Shown here one piece after another: positions 5,528 to 6,616 of a DNA stretch of 6,616 nucleotides (within the stretch, counting starts at the first letter, position 1; each line of letters starts with the position of its first letter). The notes below the pieces were generated by a model, which saw only the letters and a program-made list of their open reading frames with translations, was not told where the DNA came from and did no database searches. The position numbers and the translations under genes are program-made. Source of the stretch: an uncultured Verrucomicrobiota bacterium (GTDB lineage Bacteria; Verrucomicrobiota; Verrucomicrobiia; Limisphaerales; UBA9464); contig CAIYXO010000215.1 of the NCBI GenBank assembly GCA_903930165.1, forward strand, positions 1 through 6,616, written 5' to 3'.

Positions 5528-6616
5528 TCAGGCGGCCGACGTGGCCTGGGGCATGAGGGAGCGGTTGTTGGGGCCGGTCCAGACGGCCTGCACGACGCTG
5601 ATGTTCCTCCAGAGGAAGGCCGACTCGCAGTAGGCGAGGTAGTAGTTCCAGGTGCGGACGAACTTCTCGTCGAAGCCCTGGGAGCGGATGGCGTCGAGGC
5701 TGGAGTTGAAACGTTGGCGCCACATCCGGAGGGTCCGGACGTAGTCGAGACCCATGTCGTGGAGCCCGTGCAGGTGGAGCGGACCGGTGCGCTGCATGGC
5801 CGCGTTGAGGCGGTTGACCGAGAGCAGGAGGGAACCCGGGAAGATGTGCTTCTGGATCCAGTCCACGCCGCGGCGCAGCTCGGCGTGGCGGGAGTCGGGA
5901 CAGGTGATGAACTGGGCCGCGAACAGTCCGTCCGGCTTCAGCAGCGCCTGCACCTGCCGGCAGTAGGCCTCGAGGAAGTCGTCGCCCACGGCCTCGAGCA
6001 TCTCGATGCTGACGATCCGGTCGTACTGGCCCTTGGCGAGGCGGTAGTCGAGCACCTGGACCTCGGCGCGGTCGGCGATGCCCTCGCGTTGGAAACGTTC
6101 GCGGCAGAACCGGGCCTGCTCGACGGAGAGGGTCAGCGTGGTGACCCGGCAGCCGCGGGTGCGCACCGCGTGGCTGGCCATGCCGCCCCAACCGGAACCG
6201 ATCTCGAGGAGGTGGTGTTCCGGGCCGAGGCGGAGTTCCCGGGCGAGACGCTCGTACTTGGCGGACTGCGCCTGCTCGAGGGTCGCCTCGGCGGATTCGA
6301 ACAGGGCCGACGAGTAGGTCATGGTGGCGTCGAGCCACTGCGAGTAGAAGGCGTTCCCGAGGTCGTAGTGGGCCGCGATGTTGGAACGGGAGCCGGACAG
6401 GGTGTTGCGGTTCAGCCAGTGCCGGACGCGGCTCGCGCCGTTGAGCAGCGAGAAGCGGAGACGCTTCCGCGCCGAGCCCGACATCGCGGGCGACCGGTCC
6501 ACGTTCGCGCAGAACCAGGCGATCACCGCGGCCAAGTCAGGCGTCTCCCAGTCACCGTCCTGATAAGCCTCACCGAAGCCGATGTCGCCACCAATGGCGC
6601 AGCGGGTGAAGAAACG
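5528..6616 (-). CDS. Cyclopropane-fatty-acid-synthase-like SAM methyltransferase (N-terminal end outside window)
   Basis: Partial gene; 362 residues are visible and the 5' end runs off the right edge. The frame is open to base 6616 and the family motif G-G-D-I-G-F-G-E-A-Y-Q-D-G-D-W-E-T-P-D-L lies at visible residues 9-28, so the TTG at 6535 is an internal Leu codon, not the start. Further motifs: H-Y-D-L-G-N at 83-88, M-T-Y-S-S-A at 99-104, SAM motif E-I-G-S-G-W-G-G at 138-145, S-I-E-M-L-E-A-V-G at 203-211, and D-M-G-L-D-Y at 287-292. The family methylates double bonds of membrane phospholipid acyl chains. Compared with E. coli Cfa, the bicarbonate-pocket residues Glu239 and Tyr317 are kept (Glu208, Tyr292), but Cys139 is Ser103 and His266 is Gln235, so ring closure is uncertain and plain methylation is possible. 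It is the first visible gene of an operon with the small membrane protein and DUF1295. It is a distant paralogue of the methyltransferase at 1956-3068. Confidence 0.88.
   Translation of the reverse strand, partial: RFFTRCAIGGDIGFGEAYQDGDWETPDLAAVIAWFCANVDRSPAMSGSARKRLRFSLLNGASRVRHWLNRNTLSGSRSNIAAHYDLGNAFYSQWLDATMTYSSALFESAEATLEQAQSAKYERLARELRLGPEHHLLEIGSGWGGMASHAVRTRGCRVTTLTLSVEQARFCRERFQREGIADRAEVQVLDYRLAKGQYDRIVSIEMLEAVGDDFLEAYCRQVQALLKPDGLFAAQFITCPDSRHAELRRGVDWIQKHIFPGSLLLSVNRLNAAMQRTGPLHLHGLHDMGLDYVRTLRMWRQRFNSSLDAIRSQGFDEKFVRTWNYYLAYCESAFLWRNISVVQAVWTGPNNRSLMPQATSAA

Noticed and set aside
5528..6535. Starting the right-hand methyltransferase at TTG 6535
   Set aside because: The same frame continues to base 6616 with the conserved G-E-A-Y-Q-D-G-D-W motif, so this codon is internal and the gene is cut by the window edge.

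Overview
This is a GC-rich window (about two-thirds G+C by eye) from a bacterium that looks like a member of Verrucomicrobiota. The evidence for that is threefold. There is a type IV pilin-like protein with both the N-terminal cleavage/methylation signature and a C-terminal H-X9-DG motif, a protein class that is hugely expanded in Verrucomicrobiota, Lentisphaerota and Planctomycetota. The intergenic gaps carry CACGGAG / GCGT period-8 repeats and ATCACGAA-type repeats typical of those genomes. None of the visible starts has a good Shine-Dalgarno sequence. The phylum assignment is inference.

Layout. Plus strand, 4-1783: a two-gene unit of an outer-membrane-type NlpC/P60 lipoprotein (cell-wall peptidase family) followed 19 bases later by a PLP-dependent DegT/DnrJ/EryC1 sugar aminotransferase. 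A 172-base convergent gap follows, which is mostly one repeat element. Minus strand, read from the right edge leftwards: a cyclopropane-fatty-acid-synthase-like methyltransferase (5' end outside the window), a small three-helix membrane protein (probably DUF1475), a DUF1295 / steroid-5-alpha-reductase-like membrane protein interrupted by a one-base frameshift, a pilin-like secreted or anchored protein, a 318-base gap full of short repeats with a possible promoter, and finally a second methyltransferase of the CFA superfamily. This last protein closely resembles plant coclaurine N-methyltransferases and their bacterial homologues.

How the genes may work together. The methyltransferase, DUF1475 and DUF1295 genes are packed with 30- and 6-base spacing and read as one membrane-lipid modification operon. 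It resembles the proteobacterial clusters in which a CFA-like methyltransferase sits with DUF1295 and other small membrane proteins. The right-hand methyltransferase has lost two of the residues that hold bicarbonate in E. coli CFA synthase, so it may add a methyl group rather than close a cyclopropane ring. The second methyltransferase is separated from this operon by the pilin gene and the repeat-rich gap, and probably has its own promoter.

Most notable points: the exactly repairable frameshift at a C6 run in the DUF1295 gene, two divergent CFA-superfamily enzymes in one locus, active-site substitutions in one of them, and repeat families with an inverted match on either side of the second methyltransferase gene. 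I found no RNA gene, CRISPR array, transposase or clear strong terminator.
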